NCBI GenBank assembly: GCA_037126765.1
Contig: JBBCBC010000012.1
Location: 1,550,001-1,614,000, forward strand
DNA from: Stenogyne calaminthoides
Taxonomy: Eukaryota; Streptophyta; Magnoliopsida; Lamiales; Lamiaceae
Length of the DNA stretch: 64,000 nt
Direction: 5' to 3'
A model generated the notes under the pieces. It was given only the letters and a program-made list of their open reading frames with translations. It was not told the DNA's origin and searched no databases. Of the stretch, positions 60,979 to 64,000 are shown piece by piece (within the stretch, counting starts at the first letter, position 1; every line of letters begins with the position of its first letter). The position numbers were made by a program, and so were the translations under genes.

Positions 60979-62045
60979 AGGATTATTCCTAGAGGTTTTT
61001 CTTTTGTTGTGGGAGAAATTGGGGGAGTTTATTCGTTTTGGCAGAGCAGGGGGTCATTACTTTTGTGTAATTGAGATTTACTTGCCTCCTAATAATTTAT
61101 TTTATTTATTTTAATGTGTTGTGAGCTCTCAGTTTTTCTCAATTTTTGCTTATGTGAAAATTTGGATTCTTTTAATCGGCTTTTTTAACTAGAAAAATTG
61201 CGCTCTTTTTTTTCGTATTGGCGCTAAACAATTTTTTAAAATCTTAAAATGTATACTATGAATTTTAAATAAGACAAATTTTGAAAAAAAAAAGGTGTTA
61301 AATTTGTGCAATAAGCTAATTAAATTGTTGTGTTTAAGAGTTATATATTGATAAAATATTTAAAATGTTTCATAAATATTAATAGCAGTGTTACAAATTA
61401 TTACATAAAATAATTTTAATAAAAATTGTTTTGTTTGTGTTTTAAATGAGATCACTAATTATCGTGTAGTTTAAAGTTTCAAATAATATTTTAATATTGG
61501 TGTATTATTGAATGTACATATCGTGAAATTGAATTTCAATAATTTTTAAAAATATATCAATTGGTAGAAACAGAGAATGGGGTAAGCTAGTAGCTATAGG
61601 GGGATAATCTGATATAGATGAATCGAGACTAAATAAATTTGCATTTCTTATAAAAATTGTCCGACACTTTAAACATGCTCATCTTTCATGTGGTGATGTT
61701 TATTCTGAATTTTTAAGTAATTTTGAAATATTAATTTATGAAATTTCAAGAATTTTGAAATTCTGATAAATATATATTTTAAAATTACAATATTAACACA
61801 ATTGCTTTTAAATTTTGAGATGGAATGATCTTAAAAATATTTTAAATAGGCTTTCTGGTCCAACTCATATATTAAAAATGCTAGTTTAAAGCCTACTAAG
61901 CCTAACATCTTCAACACAAGTTCGACTTGGCTCGACCCGTCCCCACCCTATAGACAACTATTTCCTGCATGAGGTGACATCTTTAAAATAACCTAGCCAT
62001 TTCACCAACTCTAGGGATGAAGGCAAAGAAGGATGACAAAAAATT
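60979..62045. other. Intergenic, AT-rich
   Basis: No gene is supported. Confidence 0.5.
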
Positions 62046-62225
62046 ATGTGAACTCGAGTTCACATGAACTATTTTTCTTCAAGTTTCACTGTTATGCATA
62101 TATACTATCATTATTGTGCATGTACTATCATTATTGTGTATATGGAGTATAAATAACAGTAATAGTGCATATGTTCAATAATGACACTCGAAAAAAAGAG
62201 TTCATATGAACCCGGACTCATATGA
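62046..62225. mobile_element. Foldback MITE
   Basis: GTGAACTCGAGTTCACATGA and CTATTTTTCTTCAAG on the left are mirrored by CGAAAAAAAGAGTTCATATG and AACCCGGACTCATATG on the right. Internally, ACTATCATTATTGTGCAT is duplicated. It lies directly outside the hAT terminus. Confidence 0.6.
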
Positions 62226-62592
62226 GGCCTACTTAGGCATGCTCAAACCGAACCGGAACCGCCGGTTTTGGAATCGCAGGTTCCGCGTTTCCGCGGTTCC
62301 GGTTCCGGAACCGAACCGAAACCGTAAATCCCACGGTTCGGTTTCGGTTCTAGCAAAACCAGAACCGGGAACCGCTGGTTCCGGAATCGGGAACCGCCGG
62401 TTCGACCGGAACCGCCTCCAATTTTGAAAATTATAGCCGTTGAGATCCAACGACCCAGATTAAAGAGTCGTTGAGATCCAACGGCTGAGATTAAAGAGCC
62501 GTTACAGGAACCGCCGGTTCGAACTATGGAACCGCCGGTTCCGGTTAGAAACCGGCGGTTTCGACCGTTTTTTTTTTTTTCAAGATTTCATC

Positions 62593-62600
62593 TATAAATA
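62593..62600 (+). promoter_or_regulatory. TATA box of hAT transposase
   Basis: TATAAATA about 340 bases ahead of the transposase start, just inside the subterminal repeats. Confidence 0.5.
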
Positions 62601-62689
62601 CCACCTCATTCCACTCCAAAATTCACCCCAAAGTTATTCAACTCATTACTTTCTTCTCATCTCTCTCTCAAGTCTCAACTCTCACTCAA

Positions 62690-62935
62690 TTCTCAAAGTT
62701 TATTATTTACATATTATTTACATTACTTACATATTAAATCACTAAACTATTTATCATATTACACTACATATTATACTACACTATATATTATATACACTAT
62801 ATATTACACTATACTAGTATACTACTATAGTACTATACTACATATTAGTATATTACACTACACTTACATACATATTAGTATATTACACTACACTTACATA
62901 TATATATTATTTACATATACACTTACATACATATT
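62690..62935 (+). repeat. TA-rich minisatellite in hAT 5' leader
   Basis: The stretch is built of ACATATTA and CACTA-like TA-rich words. The unit CATATTAGTATATTACACTA followed by CACTTACATA occurs twice (about 62840-62900). Not coding. Confidence 0.6.
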
Positions 62936-64000
62936 ATGGCAAGCCATCAAAGCAAGGGTAAAGGCAAAGCTTCTTCCACCTCTTCCGTTCGTCTTCCACA
63001 ACCACTGGCACCGATCGAGTGGAGTTTAGATGATATTGAGGCCACACTTGGTCCCGGTTATGAGAATCCTCTTGAAGATGATGTTATACTACGAGGTCCA
63101 CGACGTCCTACTCAAGAAAGTCAAAACCACCCAACCGACTCCAATGCCGAGCCAACTCCAACCCCAACTCCAAGTCGAGCTCAACTTAAGTCGGATATTT
63201 TTGCACGTCACTTTAATAAAGTGATCAACGAGGATGGTACTATTAAAGTTCATTGCAACTATTGTGAGAAAATATATTCTTTTGTCAAAGGAGGGGGATA
63301 TGGGACATTCGAGAAGCATTTGAAAAAAATTCATCCGGATAGAGTTGGAATTAGTTCAAACCAAGCACAACTTCGTGGATTTACGTCAACCGGTGGCGGT
63401 GGTGGAGTTCAAGGCGAGGTAAGTAACCCCACTTCTCTATTTACATTTGATCAAATGAAATATAGAAAATTGTTAGCTAAATTTGTGTGCACACAACACC
63501 TTCCTTTTCAATTTGCCGATAATCCCTCTTGGAATGATTTTGTTAACCTTGGTCTTCAACCCACGGCAAAAAAAGTTTCACGTCATACTACTACTCGTGA
63601 TGTTGCTAAAGTTGTTTATGAGTATAAATATGCTTTGATTAATCCATTTGCCGATTTAAATGTTAAAGTTTGTATATGTGCGGATATTTGGAGTGATAAT
63701 TTTCAAAAGCATAGTTATATAGGAGTTACATGCACTTGGATTGATGATTCGTGGACTCTTAACAAAAGATTGATTTCTTATAGAGATTTTGATACGGAAC
63801 ACAATGCCGTTAATATTAGAGATAAATTGCATGATATTTTAAATGAGTATGCTCTTACTAAAAAAATATTTTCTATTGGTTTTGATAATGCTAGTGCAAA
63901 TACGGCTACTATTGAAGATCTTACAAATATTTGTCAACCATATCTTGGTGGAAAAATATTTCATGTTAGATGTATGTGTCATATTTTAAATTTATGTGTT
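62936..64000 (+). CDS. hAT transposase, N-terminal 355 codons, open at window edge
   Basis: The transposase catalyses cut-and-paste movement of hAT elements. The frame from ATG at 62936 is open for all 355 codons to the last base of the window. It starts MASHQSKGKGKASS and has a BED-type zinc finger near residues 100-125 (CNYCEKIYSF, then GGGYGTFEKHLKKIH). Next come a conserved CADIWSDNFQKHSYIG block, the core block FSIGFDNASANTATI, and a RCMCHILNLCV block near the end, in the usual hAT order. The dimerisation domain should follow outside the window. It keeps the same domain order as the broken copy at 53656-55961, including WSLDDIEATLGPGY against WSVEEIEASLGPGY. The absence of any stop or frameshift suggests a recently mobile copy. 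Confidence 0.88.
   Translation, partial: MASHQSKGKGKASSTSSVRLPQPLAPIEWSLDDIEATLGPGYENPLEDDVILRGPRRPTQESQNHPTDSNAEPTPTPTPSRAQLKSDIFARHFNKVINEDGTIKVHCNYCEKIYSFVKGGGYGTFEKHLKKIHPDRVGISSNQAQLRGFTSTGGGGGVQGEVSNPTSLFTFDQMKYRKLLAKFVCTQHLPFQFADNPSWNDFVNLGLQPTAKKVSRHTTTRDVAKVVYEYKYALINPFADLNVKVCICADIWSDNFQKHSYIGVTCTWIDDSWTLNKRLISYRDFDTEHNAVNIRDKLHDILNEYALTKKIFSIGFDNASANTATIEDLTNICQPYLGGKIFHVRCMCHILNLCV

Larger units (their letters stand above)
62234..64000 (+). mobile_element. hAT transposon, 5' part, continuing past the window
   Basis: It begins near TAGGCATGCTCAAACCGAAC. Subterminal repeats of GGTTCCGG/CCGGAACC fill 62250-62570, and an AACGGCTGAGATTAAAGAG unit is duplicated near 62450-62500. A TATA box and an open transposase frame follow. 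The 3' end lies outside the window. Confidence 0.8.

Noticed and set aside
1..64000. CRISPR arrays, bacterial operons or organelle DNA insertions
   Set aside because: No regularly spaced repeats with unique spacers and no plastid or mitochondrial gene sequence were recognised; spliced genes show it is plant nuclear DNA.

Overview
The window is nuclear DNA of a flowering plant, most likely a eudicot. It is AT-rich, has spliced genes with GT-AG introns, and carries dense miniature transposons (MITEs), solo LTRs, a Helitron, and Harbinger, hAT and CACTA elements. I cannot name the species from sequence alone.

Layout: (1) 1-4656 is the 3' part of a decayed Sirevirus-type Copia retrotransposon, with a polypurine tract and a 3' LTR. 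(2) 4661-9389 holds no gene but several non-autonomous DNA transposons, including a 1.2-kb Mutator-like element with a 9-bp target duplication and one Tourist-like MITE inside another. (3) 9390-19477, plus strand, is a 12-exon gene for an FHA-domain tyrosyl-DNA phosphodiesterase (TDP1-beta type). (4) 19478-25673 is repeat-rich and includes a long foldback, a minus-strand Helitron and a SINE-like unit. (5) 25674 to about 36165 is a PIF/Harbinger element with convergent, broken transposase and Myb/SANT-like genes. It is interrupted by a GC-rich element, which holds a solo LTR, which holds a second solo LTR of the same family. (6) 36602-44782, plus strand, is a 12-exon CLPD (ERD1) gene for a chloroplast Hsp100 ATPase; the exons add up to an intact 960-residue protein. 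(7) 44783-50563 is intergenic, with MITEs. (8) 50564-52116, minus strand, is a two-exon AP2/ERF transcription factor gene. (9) 53037-57500 is a broken hAT transposon abutting a CACTA terminus. (10) 57501-62045 holds a possible unidentified minus-strand gene and one exon of an early-nodulin-like phytocyanin. (11) 62234-64000 is the 5' part of a second hAT element whose transposase frame is open to the window edge.

The three host genes act separately: DNA-adduct repair, plastid protein quality control and stress/hormone transcription. They share heavy MITE loading of their introns or surroundings: six of eleven CLPD introns and at least six of eleven TDP introns carry transposon sequence, in part from the same families. 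The TDP and ERF genes show one and two single-base deletions in short homopolymer runs. Their summed exon lengths are off by exactly those amounts, which suggests residual sequencing indels rather than gene death.

I found no CRISPR array, rRNA, intact tRNA or gene cluster. The most unusual structures are the same-family solo-LTR-in-solo-LTR nest, the hAT open reading frame running off the right edge, the Helitron with two candidate 5' ends, and the dispersed ACAACTAATAC and GTGCAC MITE families.
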